From contig CAWDVK010000002.1 of assembly GCA_963805715.1 (NCBI GenBank), positions 124,001-188,000 on the forward strand: a DNA stretch of 64,000 nt, in the 5' to 3' direction. Position numbers and translations under genes: made by a program. The notes below the pieces were generated by a model. It did not search any database. It had not been told where the DNA came from and was given only the letters and a program-made list of their open reading frames with translations. The stretch comes from CAWDVK01 sp963805715 (lineage in GTDB: Bacteria > Actinomycetota > Actinomycetes > Streptosporangiales > Streptosporangiaceae). Shown here one piece after another: positions 1 through 7,914 of this stretch (the first letter of the stretch is position 1; every line of letters begins with the position of its first letter).

Positions 1-1
1 G

Positions 2-520
2 CAGGTGCTGATGGCGCAGCGCCGCCATGCCCGCCGGGTCGGCGCGTCCGGCGCGACCTGGCCGCGCCGCGCCATGGATGCCGTCTACGCGACCATCGGC
101 TACGGGTACCGGCCGTCTCGCGTCCTGTGGCTGATCGCCGCCCTGCTCGTCCTGGTGGCCGCTTCGCTGGAGATCCCGGCGGCCCAGGCCACCCTGCGGG
201 CGACGAACGGCAACGGTGCCGTGTACGCGACCTCCGGCCTGCTGATGTCCTCCGGCCGGCTGGCGGCGAAGGGAGGCGGCAGTGCCCCGCGCGCCGACGT
301 GTGCGGCGACGGCCAGGTGCGCTGCTTCAGCCCGGTGCTGTACGCGATCGACACCGTGGTCCCGCTGATCTCACTCGACCAGCGCTCGACCTGGTACCCG
401 GACCCGCACGTGCCCGGCGGCGGGCTGATGCTCTGGTGGCTCAACCTCGCGACGCTGCTCGGCTGGCTGCTGTCCTCCATCTTCGTCCTGTCGCTCGCCC
501 GGCTGTCCCGCAGTTCCTGA
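2..520 (+). CDS. Membrane protein C-terminal part (5' end outside window)
   Basis: The frame is open from the first complete codon and ends at TGA 518-520, so the real start lies upstream. The 172 visible residues contain a basic stretch (QRRHARR), a short helix with YGYRPSR, a first membrane segment (VLWLIAALLVLVAA), a ~90-residue extracytoplasmic part with two Cys (VCGDGQVRC), the motif VVPLISLDQRS, and a second membrane segment near the C-terminus. This arrangement, two helices around a VVPLxxLDQ-like motif after an RRxRR stretch, is what I know from the C-termini of actinobacterial pentapeptide-repeat or oxidoreductase-like membrane proteins. The family of the missing N-terminus cannot be decided here. 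Confidence 0.7.
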   Translation, partial: QVLMAQRRHARRVGASGATWPRRAMDAVYATIGYGYRPSRVLWLIAALLVLVAASLEIPAAQATLRATNGNGAVYATSGLLMSSGRLAAKGGGSAPRADVCGDGQVRCFSPVLYAIDTVVPLISLDQRSTWYPDPHVPGGGLMLWWLNLATLLGWLLSSIFVLSLARLSRSS

Positions 521-629
521 CCGGCGATTCCGGCCGGGATGCATAACGGGGACCCGGCGCCGGGCTCCCCGGAACCGGACGGCTGAGGCGCGCCGGCCCG
601 CGCCGGCCCGCGCCGGCCGGTCAGCCGAT

Positions 630-850
630 GCGGTGCCGGTGCGCGTAGCCGATGGCGGCGGCCCGGTCCTGTGCAGCCGTAGTCCCTGGGCAATCATGGT
701 CATCGCCGGGCCGCCGAGGTCCACGCCGTCATGGTAGGACCAGATTCGCTGCTCCTCGCCCCGCGCTGACCCCTGATGCGAGCCCGGCCGCCTGATCTCG
801 GTCCAGCCGGCACGCTTGAGCGCGGCCAGCACGCGCGCAGCCTTAGCCAT
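630..850 (-). pseudogene. HicA-like mRNA interferase toxin, frameshifted
   Basis: From ATG 850 the minus strand reads MAKAARVLAALKRAGW, RRPGSHQG and YHDGVDLGGPAM, which match the HicA double-stranded-RNA-binding fold including the catalytic GSH motif. The expected continuation (I-A-x-DYG-x-T) appears in another frame as RDYGCTG after position ~690, consistent with one extra G in a GGG run at 682-690. After that the similarity stops and no normal C-terminus is found. No HicB antitoxin gene is adjacent. HicA toxins cleave mRNA. This copy is probably inactive, although a consensus error in the G run could not by itself explain the degenerate tail. Confidence 0.6.
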
Positions 851-952
851 GCCATCGCACGGTAAGGCAGGGGTCTGTCAGTCTCGCGCCGTCGCTGCAT
901 GCTGCCGGGCCTGTTCCTGATCTTGACGGGGCGCCGGGGTTATCGTGACGGC

Positions 953-2380
953 ATGGCGGAACGCAAGGAGATCGTCGAGGTCGGCGGCCGCTCGGTCACC
1001 GTGACCAACCCGGACAAGGTGTACTTCCCGCGGACCGGGCACACCAAGCTGGACCTGGTCCGCTACTACCTGAGCGTGGCCGATGGCGCCCTGGCCGGAG
1101 TGGCCGGCCGTCCCATGGTGCTGAAGCGGTTCGTGCACGGGGCCGAGGGCGAGGCGTTCTTCCAGAAGCGCGCGCCGGCGCAGCGACCGGACTGGATCGA
1201 CACGGTCGTCCTGAACTTCCCGTCCGGCCGCAGCGCCGAGGAGATCGTCCTGAACGAGGCTGCCGGGCTGGCCTGGGTCGCCAACCTCGGGTGCATTGAC
1301 CTGAATCCGCATCCGGTGCGCGCCCGTGACCTCGACCACCCGGACGAGCTGCGGGTGGACCTGGACCCGATTCCCGGCGTCGGCTGGGAGCAGATCATCC
1401 GGGTGGCGCTGGTCGCCCGGGACGCCCTGGCCGACATGGGCCTGACCGGCTGGCCGAAGACGTCCGGATCGCGCGGCATGCACATCTACTGCCGGATCGA
1501 GCCGCGCTGGACCTTCACCGAGGTCCGCTCGGCCGCCGTCGCGCTGGCCCGCGAGATCGAGCGGCGCGCGCCCGGCGAGGCGACCTCCCGCTGGTGGAAG
1601 GAAGAGCGGCACGGCGTCTTCGTCGACTACAACCAGAACGCGAAGGACCGCACGGTCGCCTCCGCGTACTCGGTCCGGCCGGCCCCCGATGCGCGGGTGT
1701 CGGCGCCGCTGCGCTGGGACGAGGTGCCCGGCTGCCGGGCCGAGGACTACACCATGGACACCATGCCCGCCCGGTACGCGGCCGGCGGCGATCCGTGGGC
1801 CGGGATGGAGGACGCGGCGGGCTCGCTGGATCAGCTGCTGGAACTGGCCGCGCAGGACGAGGCCGCGGGGCTGCCGGATGCGCCGTGGCCGCCGCACTAC
1901 GAGAAGCAGGCGGGCGAGCCGCCCCGGGTACAGCCCTCCAAGCGCAGGCAGGCCGGGCCGAGCAGGGAGGCCGGGGAGAGCGGGCCGGGCGGGGCGGGCG
2001 GCCCGGCCGTACCGCCGTCCGCGCCGGGCAAGGCCAGCGGGCCGGACGGGGCGGGCGGCCCGGCCGTGCCGCCGCCCGCGCCGGGCAAGGCCAGCGGGCC
2101 GACCGGGCGGCGCAAGTCCACCATGCCGCTGATCGAGGTAGCGAGGGCGGCGAGCCAGGCGGAGGCGCTGGCGGGGCTGGAGCGGTGGAAGCAGAAGCAT
2201 CCGGATGCGGCCGCGCTGCTGGAGCCCGCCGACATCCTGGTGGACTCGATGCGCGGCCGGTCGTCGACCTGGACCCGGATCCGGCTGAACCTGCGGCACG
2301 TGCCCGAGGCCGAGCGGCCCGCGCAGGAACCGCTCGAGGTGGACTACGACCCGTGGGCAGGCGCCGGGCCGCCGCCCTGA
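953..2380 (+). CDS. ligD: LigD-type DNA polymerase/primase domain protein
   Basis: A 475-residue archaeo-eukaryotic-primase-type polymerase module of the bacterial non-homologous end-joining system, here as a stand-alone protein without ligase or phosphoesterase domains. Recognisable blocks are VTVTNPDKVYFP at the N-terminus, FFQKRAP, LGCIDLNPHPVR, the metal-binding ELRVDLDP, TSGSRGMHIY and VDYNQNAKDRTVASAYSVR. The C-terminal third is a Pro/Ala/Gly linker holding a ~57-nt tandem duplication (near 1985-2100) followed by a short conserved tail. An in-frame ATG at 899 exists, but 953 places VEVGGRSVTVTNPDK at the usual distance from the start. In NHEJ it would fill gaps and add ribonucleotides at broken ends; no ku gene is in the window. 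Confidence 0.9.
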   Translation: MAERKEIVEVGGRSVTVTNPDKVYFPRTGHTKLDLVRYYLSVADGALAGVAGRPMVLKRFVHGAEGEAFFQKRAPAQRPDWIDTVVLNFPSGRSAEEIVLNEAAGLAWVANLGCIDLNPHPVRARDLDHPDELRVDLDPIPGVGWEQIIRVALVARDALADMGLTGWPKTSGSRGMHIYCRIEPRWTFTEVRSAAVALAREIERRAPGEATSRWWKEERHGVFVDYNQNAKDRTVASAYSVRPAPDARVSAPLRWDEVPGCRAEDYTMDTMPARYAAGGDPWAGMEDAAGSLDQLLELAAQDEAAGLPDAPWPPHYEKQAGEPPRVQPSKRRQAGPSREAGESGPGGAGGPAVPPSAPGKASGPDGAGGPAVPPPAPGKASGPTGRRKSTMPLIEVARAASQAEALAGLERWKQKHPDAAALLEPADILVDSMRGRSSTWTRIRLNLRHVPEAERPAQEPLEVDYDPWAGAGPPP

Positions 2381-2730
2381 CCGCTGGCCACGGGTGCGGG
2401 CGGCCCGGCCCCGCGGTTGCACCGCGGTAGCGCCGCCAGGCGGCCAGCGAGCCGGGACGGGCACAACGTCGATGCGCACCTGCTGCTGAAACAGCGACGG
2501 CAGGCACGCATCCACGCTGCTGGCCATCGGGCTGGCGGCCGCAGGACGGGCAGGCGGCCGGGCCGGCTCATCCGGAAAGTGTGGATTTATCCGCAGAGAA
2601 ACATGACGGCGGGGCATCCGGACCTGCCGGCACCGGGCGTATCCGGCCGCGCGCGGGTAATACGGCATCCCCCGCCCGCGGCCCGTATAGTCGGGTCATC
2701 CGGCAGCCCAGGGCGCAGCGGGGAGAGACC
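2381..2730. other. Intergenic, no supported gene
   Basis: About 350 bases between the polymerase gene and the crotonase gene. All frames that cross it have low-complexity Arg/Pro/Ala content and no recognisable domain. The last 10 bases hold a good Shine-Dalgarno (GGGGAGAG, 2720-2727) for the following GTG start. I see no hairpin or operator that I would defend. Confidence 0.5.
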
Positions 2731-3516
2731 GTGACCGATCCCATCACCACTCAGCGCGACGGGCACGTTCTGCTCATCGGGGTGAACCGCCCGGCGAAGC
2801 GCAACGCGTTCGATCTGGCGACCATCGATGCGCTAGGCGCCGCCTACGAGATCCTGGGCACCGACGACCAGCTGCGGGCCGGCCTGCTCTTCGCGCATGG
2901 CGATCACTTCTCGGCCGGCCTTGACCTGGCCGAGGTCGGCCCGGCGGTGGCCGAGCACGGCCCTGCCGTCATCTGCGGCTCGCACCGCTTCGACCCGTTC
3001 GCCGTCTGGCGCGACCCCGTGCCCAAGCCGGTCGTGATGGCGGTCAATGGCATCGCCTACACCCTGTCCATCGAGCTGGCCCTGGCCGCCGATATCGTCG
3101 TTGCCGCCGACGACGTCCGGTTCCGCCAGCTGGAAATCGGCCGCGGGATCATGCCGTTCGGGGGCGCGACCTTCCGCGCGCCCGAGCAGCTCGGCTGGGG
3201 GAATGCGATGCGCTTCCTGCTGACCGCCGAGGAGTTCGGCGCCGCCGACGCGCTGCGGATCGGCCTGGTCCAGGAGGTCGTGCCGGCCGGCGCGCACGTC
3301 GAGCGGGCACGGGAGCTCGCCCAGCTGATCGCCCGGCAGGCACCGCTAGGGGTGCAGGCCACGCTGGCCAGCGCGCGCATCGGCCGGGACCAGGGCCAGG
3401 CCGCGGCACGCGACCATATCGCGTCGCTGCTGCCGGGGATCCTGCGCAGCGAGGACGCGGCCGAGGGCCTGCGCAGCTTCACGGAACGGCGCGAGGCCCG
3501 CTTCACCGGCACCTGA
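2731..3516 (+). CDS. Crotonase / enoyl-CoA hydratase family protein
   Basis: A 261-residue crotonase-fold protein, cytoplasmic, that stabilises an acyl-CoA enolate through a two-peptide oxyanion hole. The sequence shows VNRPAKRNAFD near residue 20, HGDHFSAGLDL for the first oxyanion-hole loop, NGIAYTLSIELALAADIVVA for the second, and PFGGATFRAPEQLGWGNAMRFLLT with GLVQEVV towards the end. The usual catalytic Glu positions in GGxxELxxAxD are not in standard spacing, so hydration as such is not assured; isomerase or other crotonase chemistry is possible. GTG 2731 is chosen because GGGGAGAG precedes it by 4 bases and the longer frame adds a low-complexity N-terminus. Confidence 0.85.
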   Translation: MTDPITTQRDGHVLLIGVNRPAKRNAFDLATIDALGAAYEILGTDDQLRAGLLFAHGDHFSAGLDLAEVGPAVAEHGPAVICGSHRFDPFAVWRDPVPKPVVMAVNGIAYTLSIELALAADIVVAADDVRFRQLEIGRGIMPFGGATFRAPEQLGWGNAMRFLLTAEEFGAADALRIGLVQEVVPAGAHVERARELAQLIARQAPLGVQATLASARIGRDQGQAAARDHIASLLPGILRSEDAAEGLRSFTERREARFTGT

Positions 3517-3530
3517 CCGCGGCGCCGCCG

Positions 3531-3560
3531 TTGCATCGTAAGACACCTTGTCTTACGATG
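3531..3560 (+). promoter_or_regulatory. Promoter with perfect 12-bp inverted repeat (TA operator)
   Basis: A perfect inverted repeat with 12-base arms (CATCGTAAGACA, 3534-3545, and TGTCTTACGATG, 3549-3560) around a 3-base centre. It lies between a -35-like TTGCAT (3531-3536) and overlaps a -10-like TACGAT (3554-3559), 17 bases apart. Transcription would begin about at the antitoxin ATG (3566), giving a leaderless mRNA. This is the expected place for autorepression by the RHH antitoxin. Confidence 0.8.
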
Positions 3561-3565
3561 AGCTG

Positions 3566-3799
3566 ATGGCCGAGACAATCACCATCCGTACCGACGACGC
3601 TACCGAGCACGCGCTCGACGTGCTGACCGAGGACGGCGCCTCCCGGTCCGCTGCCATCCGTCAGGCGGTACTCGAGGCGGCTGCCCGCCGCGAGCGTGCC
3701 GCTGAGATGAGGCGCGCCGTCCTGCGGATGCCACTGGGCGAGCCTGACGGCGTCAATGTGGCCGAGGAGCTGTCCTCGTCGCGCCAGGACGAACGCTGA
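3566..3799 (+). CDS. VapB-type ribbon-helix-helix antitoxin
   Basis: A 77-residue protein starting MAETITIRTDDATEHALD, with the beta-strand then two-helix pattern of ribbon-helix-helix repressors (LTEDGASRSAAIRQAVLEAA around residues 18-40) and an acidic C-terminal tail (NVAEELSSS) suited to wrapping the toxin. It ends in TGA 3797-3799, overlapping the toxin ATG by one base, so the two are translationally coupled. No Shine-Dalgarno is evident, which agrees with a leaderless transcript from the promoter at 3531. It should neutralise the PIN toxin and repress its own operon through the palindrome just upstream. Confidence 0.85.
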   Translation: MAETITIRTDDATEHALDVLTEDGASRSAAIRQAVLEAAARRERAAEMRRAVLRMPLGEPDGVNVAEELSSSRQDER

Positions 3800-4194
3800 T
3801 GATCTACCTCGACTCGGCGGCCGTCGTCAAGCTCGCCCACGCCGAAGCAGAGTCGGAGACGCTGCGTGGCTGGCTCGCGGACCGAGCTGAGATCGGCTGG
3901 GTCAGTTCAGTCCTGGTCGAGGTCGAGTCCTTCCGCGCGCTGGCCAGGCATAGCCCGGACGCCATCACCAGATTGCATCCGGTGCTGGATCTGATCGAGC
4001 TCGTCGACCTGGATCCCGGAATCCGGATCGTCGCACAGGCCGTCACCCCGGCGACCGTGCGGAGCCTGGACGCCATCCACCTGGCGACGGCCCTGCGCCT
4101 CGGCAGGCAGCTGACTTCGTTCGTCACTTATGACAAGCGCCTGGCCGATGCGGCCGCGGCCGTGGGCCTCACCGTCCATGCGCCGTCCCAGTAG
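3799..4194 (+). CDS. vapC: VapC-type PIN-domain ribonuclease toxin
   Basis: A 131-residue PIN domain, a Mg2+-dependent endoribonuclease usually acting on tRNA or rRNA. The acidic active-site residues are all visible: D5 in MIYLDSAAVVKL, E in SSVLVEVESFRAL, D in RSLDAIHLATAL and D in FVTYDKRLADAA. Length matches the family. Start ATG 3799 overlaps the antitoxin stop. Unlike the second VapC in this window, its antitoxin is intact. The 3' end nearly abuts the decayed PPOX gene on the opposite strand. Confidence 0.9.
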   Translation: MIYLDSAAVVKLAHAEAESETLRGWLADRAEIGWVSSVLVEVESFRALARHSPDAITRLHPVLDLIELVDLDPGIRIVAQAVTPATVRSLDAIHLATALRLGRQLTSFVTYDKRLADAAAAVGLTVHAPSQ

Positions 4195-4209
4195 GTCTGG
4201 GCCAGGCTG

Positions 4210-4593
4210 GTCGGCGATGTCACGCTCCGCGATGACTTTCTGGGCGGGCAGCCGGACCAGCAGCTCGCCCGGCACGGCATTGCGCTCGCCGAACGCCGCG
4301 GCCCGCTCGGCGCCCATATACCGGCTGCCGAGCATGGTGGCCCAGCGCCGCACCGCTTCGAGATCATCGCTGAGCTACGCGCGTCCCTCGATGATGACGA
4401 ACGAGTACGGAGGCGTCTGGTCGTCCGCGCACAGCACGGCCCGCGGGTCGGCCTGCAGCGCCCGCCCCTTGACGCTGCTCGCCCCGGTGGTCAGCACGAT
4501 GTCGTCACCGTCCAGCACGAACCAGATCGGCGTGACGGGCGGCCGGCCATCGCGCCTGGTCACGCCCAGCTTGCCGGTCCTGGTCCCGGTCAT
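4210..4593 (-). pseudogene. PPOX-class F420-dependent oxidoreductase with in-frame TAG
   Basis: The minus strand reads MTGTRTGKLGVTRRDGRPPVTPIWFVL..TTGASSVKGRALQ..VIIEGRA, then TAG at 4377-4375, then in the same frame LSDDLEAVRRWATMLGSRYMGAERA..RNAVPGELLVRL..KVIAERDIAD. Both halves match the split-barrel, F420-binding PPOX family, whose members continue GRAxLSxD without a stop. A GAG to TAG change explains the break. The frame also lacks a stop after the natural end (ADIAD-like) and runs on opposite vapC. The segment DQHAQWREFL before ATG 4593 looks native but has no start codon in frame. This looks like real decay. Confidence 0.75.
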
Positions 4594-4650
4594 CAGGAAC
4601 TCGCGCCACTGCGCGTGCTGGTCGCAGATACCCGCAGCAGGCTTGGGGCC

Positions 4651-4900
4651 TCATGGCTGCCCTTGGTGCCTGGCCTTCTTGCGGAGCTTGCGGGTGTCGC
4701 GCAGCACGGCGAACGGCTCCTGGCCGGGGGGCAGGCCGCCGGCGATGGCGCGGCCGCGCTGCAGCTCGGCGTTGAACTCGGCGCCGAACAGGATGGCCGC
4801 GTTGGAGATCCACAGCCAGATCAGGAAGATGATCACCCCGGCGATGCTCCCGTACACCTTGTTGTAGTGCCCGAAGTTCGCCACGTAGAACCACGGCCCG
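4651..4900 (-). pseudogene. YihY/BrkB-family membrane protein, C-terminal fragment
   Basis: Only the last ~80 residues of a YihY/virulence factor BrkB family protein remain: FYVANFGHYNKVYGSIAGVI, FLIWLWISNAAILFGAEFN, AELQRGRAIAGGLP and a basic tail RDTRKLRKKA. Family members are 270-350 residues with six membrane helices; here everything before FYVANFG is missing, and the sequence upstream is a short unrelated stretch running into the 3' end of the DUF2127 gene. A deletion joining the two loci is the simplest explanation. A fragment of this size would not be functional. Confidence 0.75.
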
Positions 4901-4936
4901 CGGCGATATCCGGCCCGCTCCGGGCCTGCCCGGGCC

Positions 4937-5902
4937 TCAGGCCTGCGGCTTCGCCGCGCCCGGCGCCGCGGGACTCTGCGCCGCGGGACTCTGCGCCGCG
5001 GGACTCTGCGCCGCGGGACTCTGCGCCGCGGAGGCGGGCCGGCCGGCGAAGCCGGGCGTGGCCCGCTCGATCGCGGCCCAGCCGCTGTCCTCGGCCCGCT
5101 CGGCCCGCTCGGCCGCTCCGCCGCCGCGAATCCCGAAGAGCCGCTTGGCGACCAGCAGGTAGGCGACGATGAGCAGGTTGACGATCAGCGCGAGGATCTT
5201 CAGCCAGCTCACGCTCTTGGTCAGCTCATAGATCTCATACGGGACGAAGACGGCCGTCTCCACCAGCGTCAGGTACTCCGCCCACCGGCGGGCCAGCCAC
5301 AGGCCCACCGCCTCGATCGCCTGGATCGCCGCGTACGCCGCGACGACCGCGCCGAGCAGGTAGAGGTTCGCGATGCTGACGGCGAACAGCCGCCGCAGAT
5401 CGTGCACGATGCCGTGGTTGCTGTTATTGACCGGCCCGCCGAGGCCGCCCTGCACGTCCTTCAGGATGCGGGTGAAGTCCTCGTTCAGCATGGCCTTGTT
5501 GTGCGCGAACAGGAAGATCGCGACGGCGAGCAGGCCGAGCACGAGGAAATGGACAACCCTGTCCACGGCGATCAGCCGGAGCACGTAGCGGTCCCGCAGC
5601 GGCCGGCCCCGCAGCGGCAGTTCCACCTCGTCGCGGCGCGGCGGGTACGGGGCGGCCGGCTCGGACGGCGGGGTCAGCGCGACCCATGAGTCGCAGCGCA
5701 GGCACCGGTACCAGCGCAGGCCGTCGGCGTCCCTGGCGAACAGGGCATCCTCATCCCGCAGCCGGGCGGCGTCGGTGCCGAGCAGTTCGTGGCCATGCAG
5801 GCCGCAGCCGATCAGCTCGTACCGCAGCTTCGGCCGGTAGCGCCGGGGCCGCTCCGTTCCGGGGGCGGCTACCAGCCCGGCCGGAGAGTCGCCTTCGCTC
5901 AT
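4937..5902 (-). CDS. DUF2127 integral membrane protein
   Basis: A 321-residue protein with an N-terminal cytoplasmic zinc-like element (CGLHGHELLGTD and CLRCDSW, near residues 33-75) and a DUF2127 membrane domain of about four helices (VVHFLVLGLLAVAIFLFAH, NLYLLGAVVAAYAAIQAIEA, VETAVFVPYEIYELT, ILALIVNLLIVAYLLV). The charged motif RRWAEYLTLVETAVFVP is characteristic. The C-terminus carries four copies of AAQSP encoded by exact 15-bp repeats. Function of DUF2127 is not known. The downstream neighbour is the BrkB fragment. Confidence 0.85.
   Translation of the reverse strand: MSEGDSPAGLVAAPGTERPRRYRPKLRYELIGCGLHGHELLGTDAARLRDEDALFARDADGLRWYRCLRCDSWVALTPPSEPAAPYPPRRDEVELPLRGRPLRDRYVLRLIAVDRVVHFLVLGLLAVAIFLFAHNKAMLNEDFTRILKDVQGGLGGPVNNSNHGIVHDLRRLFAVSIANLYLLGAVVAAYAAIQAIEAVGLWLARRWAEYLTLVETAVFVPYEIYELTKSVSWLKILALIVNLLIVAYLLVAKRLFGIRGGGAAERAERAEDSGWAAIERATPGFAGRPASAAQSPAAQSPAAQSPAAQSPAAPGAAKPQA
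4966..5025. repeat. Four exact 15-bp tandem repeats (in DUF2127 gene)
   Basis: Unit CCGCGGGACTCTGCG at 4966-4980, 4981-4995, 4996-5010 and 5011-5025, all identical. On the minus strand they encode repeated Ala-Ala-Gln-Ser-Pro near the protein C-terminus. Copy number changes would keep frame, so the tail length may vary between strains. Confidence 0.95.
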
Positions 5903-6000
5903 CGCCGTGGGGTACCCCTCATTCGCCGGACCTAACGAAACCTACCCCGCGAGCGGACCGGGCGGGCACGCTGCGTGACGTGGGCCGGACCGGCGAGCCG

Positions 6001-6372
6001 TCAGGACACCGCGACATGCAGGTGAGCGGCCGACAGGGGCGCGCCGAATACGTCGATCGCCGCGATGCCGGCCAGCACGGCCACGGTCCACCGGCGGCGG
6101 GCCGCCGGGGAGCGCAGGAACTGGCGCCCGGCCAGCGCGAGCAGCACGCCCTCGAGCAGGAACCACGGCTCGAACACGGTGAGATCCCCCAGCGCGGCGG
6201 CGTGCTTCTGCGCGGCCGTCCAGCCCGCGACCGGATAGGTCACCGCGCCGTGCGCGCCGCCGACATGCGGGCCCCTGGTGACCAGGCCGAGCAGGCCGTG
6301 CGACGCGCAGACGACCGCCCCGGCCCAGACGGGCGCGAGCACCGCCAGGGACCGCACCCAGGCGGTCATCAT
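6001..6372 (-). CDS. Small integral membrane protein
   Basis: About 123 residues with three or four hydrophobic helices: VRSLAVLAPVWAGAVVCASHGLLGLV, a polar middle (GPHVGGAHGAVTYPVAGWTAAQKHAAALGD), LTVFEPWFLLEGVLLALAGR, and WTVAVLAGIAAIDVFGAPL. ATG 6372 (followed by ATG 6369) is chosen because the longer frame to 6546 has a low-complexity, non-membrane N-terminus. I do not recognise the family with certainty; actinobacterial DUF3995-like proteins have a similar size and layout, but their signature is not clear here. Confidence 0.6.
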   Translation of the reverse strand: MMTAWVRSLAVLAPVWAGAVVCASHGLLGLVTRGPHVGGAHGAVTYPVAGWTAAQKHAAALGDLTVFEPWFLLEGVLLALAGRQFLRSPAARRRWTVAVLAGIAAIDVFGAPLSAAHLHVAVS

Positions 6373-6553
6373 CGCCTGCGACTCGCGCTTCGTCTCCCCG
6401 CGCTGAGCTGCCCGGAGCTGGCCCGGTGCCGCCCGCCGCGGCGGACCAGCGGCCAGCGGAAGCAGGCAGCCCGCTGCTACTTGGCCCGCGCCAGGCAGCG
6501 GGCAGCCGAAGCGGGCGGGCAGGGGGCCTGAACGCTCTGCCAGCATGAGCAGG

Positions 6554-7129
6554 TCAGGGCGGGCCCTGATCAGGGCTCACGGTCATCCGCCGCAGTACGT
6601 CGGCCCGCAGCGTGCCGACGTGAATGCCGGCCACCGTCAGCGCCTGCACCGCCTGGCTTCCTGGCTGGTCGATGATGCCGAGCAGCAGGTGCTCAGGCGA
6701 GACGTGATGGTGCCTGAGCCGCTCCGCCTGCCGTTGCGCTAGCTCAAACGCCCGGCGGGCGTTGCTGGTCAGCCGGACCTCACCGGTCGCATCGGGAGCG
6801 ACGCGCTGCCCGGTACCGGCCTGGTCCGGCAATCCGGCGCCGGCCGTCAGGCCGGATGCAAGCCCCGCGGCATCAGGGTCGGCGCCGGCCGGGGCGAGCG
6901 CATCGGCGTCCGGCGCATCGCGCTGGGCAGCGTCGCCGCGCGGTATGCGGGCGCGCAGGTCGGCAGCGCGCACTCCGGCCGCATGCAGCGCGTCAGCAGC
7001 ATGGCTGGGCCGGGCCAGCAGGCCGAGCAGCAGGTGCTCGGTGCCGACCTCCTGCTGGCCGGCGTCGGCGGCCTCATCCCTGGCCTGCGCGACGGCCGCT
7101 CGCGCGTCCTGGTGGAATCGCTCGAACAT
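6554..7129 (-). CDS. Double Clp N-terminal domain protein (ClpC-N like)
   Basis: A 191-residue protein with two Clp N-terminal repeats and no ATPase domain. The N-terminus MFERFHQDARAAVAQARDEA with VGTEHLLLGLLA is the first repeat; after a Gly/Ala/Asp linker, RLTSNARRAFELAQRQAERL with VSPEHLLLGIID and AGIHVGTLRADVLRRM is the second. These repeats bind protein substrates or adaptors in ClpC and ClpA. Stand-alone Clp-N proteins are common in actinomycetes and may act as adaptors or competitors of ClpC. No partner gene is adjacent. Confidence 0.85.
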   Translation of the reverse strand: MFERFHQDARAAVAQARDEAADAGQQEVGTEHLLLGLLARPSHAADALHAAGVRAADLRARIPRGDAAQRDAPDADALAPAGADPDAAGLASGLTAGAGLPDQAGTGQRVAPDATGEVRLTSNARRAFELAQRQAERLRHHHVSPEHLLLGIIDQPGSQAVQALTVAGIHVGTLRADVLRRMTVSPDQGPP

Positions 7130-7456
7130 CCGCTCTTTCCGTTCGCCCGCCGATCACTCGCCGCCACCTGGCGGCCCGCTCGCCGCGGTCTGCGGCAGCG
7201 CGGGCAGATTCCGATTGTCGCCAATTCCGGCCGGTGTGTCAGGGCCATCATCGATGACAAGTGGTCATCGCTGCCGGGCAGGCCCGCTGAATGGTGCTGC
7301 GCTGTCACCTGACTCGCGTGGCCGGACCTGTATTCCTCAGCGCTCGGCCAGGCGAACACCGGACAGCACTCCCGGGTCGGCGCTGGCTGACCGAGTTCTC
7401 ACCGGCCGCATGACTCGATGCTGAAGTAGTCGCCGTCGTCGAAGTCGGGCTGCGCA
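7130..7456. other. Intergenic, no supported gene
   Basis: About 330 bases upstream of the Clp-N gene. Reading frames here show no domain and no ribosome binding site. It may carry the Clp-N promoter, but I cannot point to clear -35/-10 elements. Confidence 0.4.
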
Positions 7457-7852
7457 TCAGTGGCTGTCGCGAAATGGCCGGAAGACGTCCCGGAGGGTCT
7501 GTGCCAGCTGAGGGTGCCCAGGAGCAGGTCCCGGCTGAAAGCAGTCTGCCCGTCGCTGGTGGTGCTGCATCGGGTCCGGGCCGCGGCCGGGCATATGCAC
7601 CAGGTGCACGAGCTGGCCATCCAGGTTGGCACGCAGGTGGGTCAGTCGGCCCAGCCGGGCCTGGAACCGTGCCACGTCGAAGGCCCGCCAGTCCGACAGC
7701 GGCGCGCTCAGCCAGCGTCCGGGCACACCGCGCTCCCACCCGTCGCCGTCAGGCAGGGCGAGGCGGCTGCGGGCAAGCCGCTCCCGGAGGTCGGCCATCG
7801 CGCCATCGTCGAAAGCAACACGGAACGGATCGACCGCCAGCGCGTTACTCAC
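7457..7852 (-). pseudogene. Epoxide hydrolase N-terminal domain fragment
   Basis: From GTG 7852 the minus strand encodes VDPFRVAFDDGAMADLRERL, GDGWERGVPGRWL, then a segment ending LDGQLVHLVHMPGRG. This is the N-terminal lid domain of actinobacterial epoxide hydrolases (EHN), where the alpha/beta-hydrolase core with HGWPGS should follow. Instead the frame changes character after MPGRGPDPM and closes at 7457 after about 40 unrelated residues. Neither other frame restores the hydrolase core, so most of the gene is gone. Confidence 0.65.
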
Positions 7853-7914
7853 CCGCCCATCATGCCAGCCGCCCCAGCCCGGTAAGTTCAGCGTCACTTA
7901 CTGTCATCGGTGAG

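Noticed and set aside
878..2668. 596-codon open frame opposite the LigD polymerase gene
   Set aside because: Arg/Pro/Gly-rich, no domain, and it mirrors the codon pattern of the real gene on the other strand.
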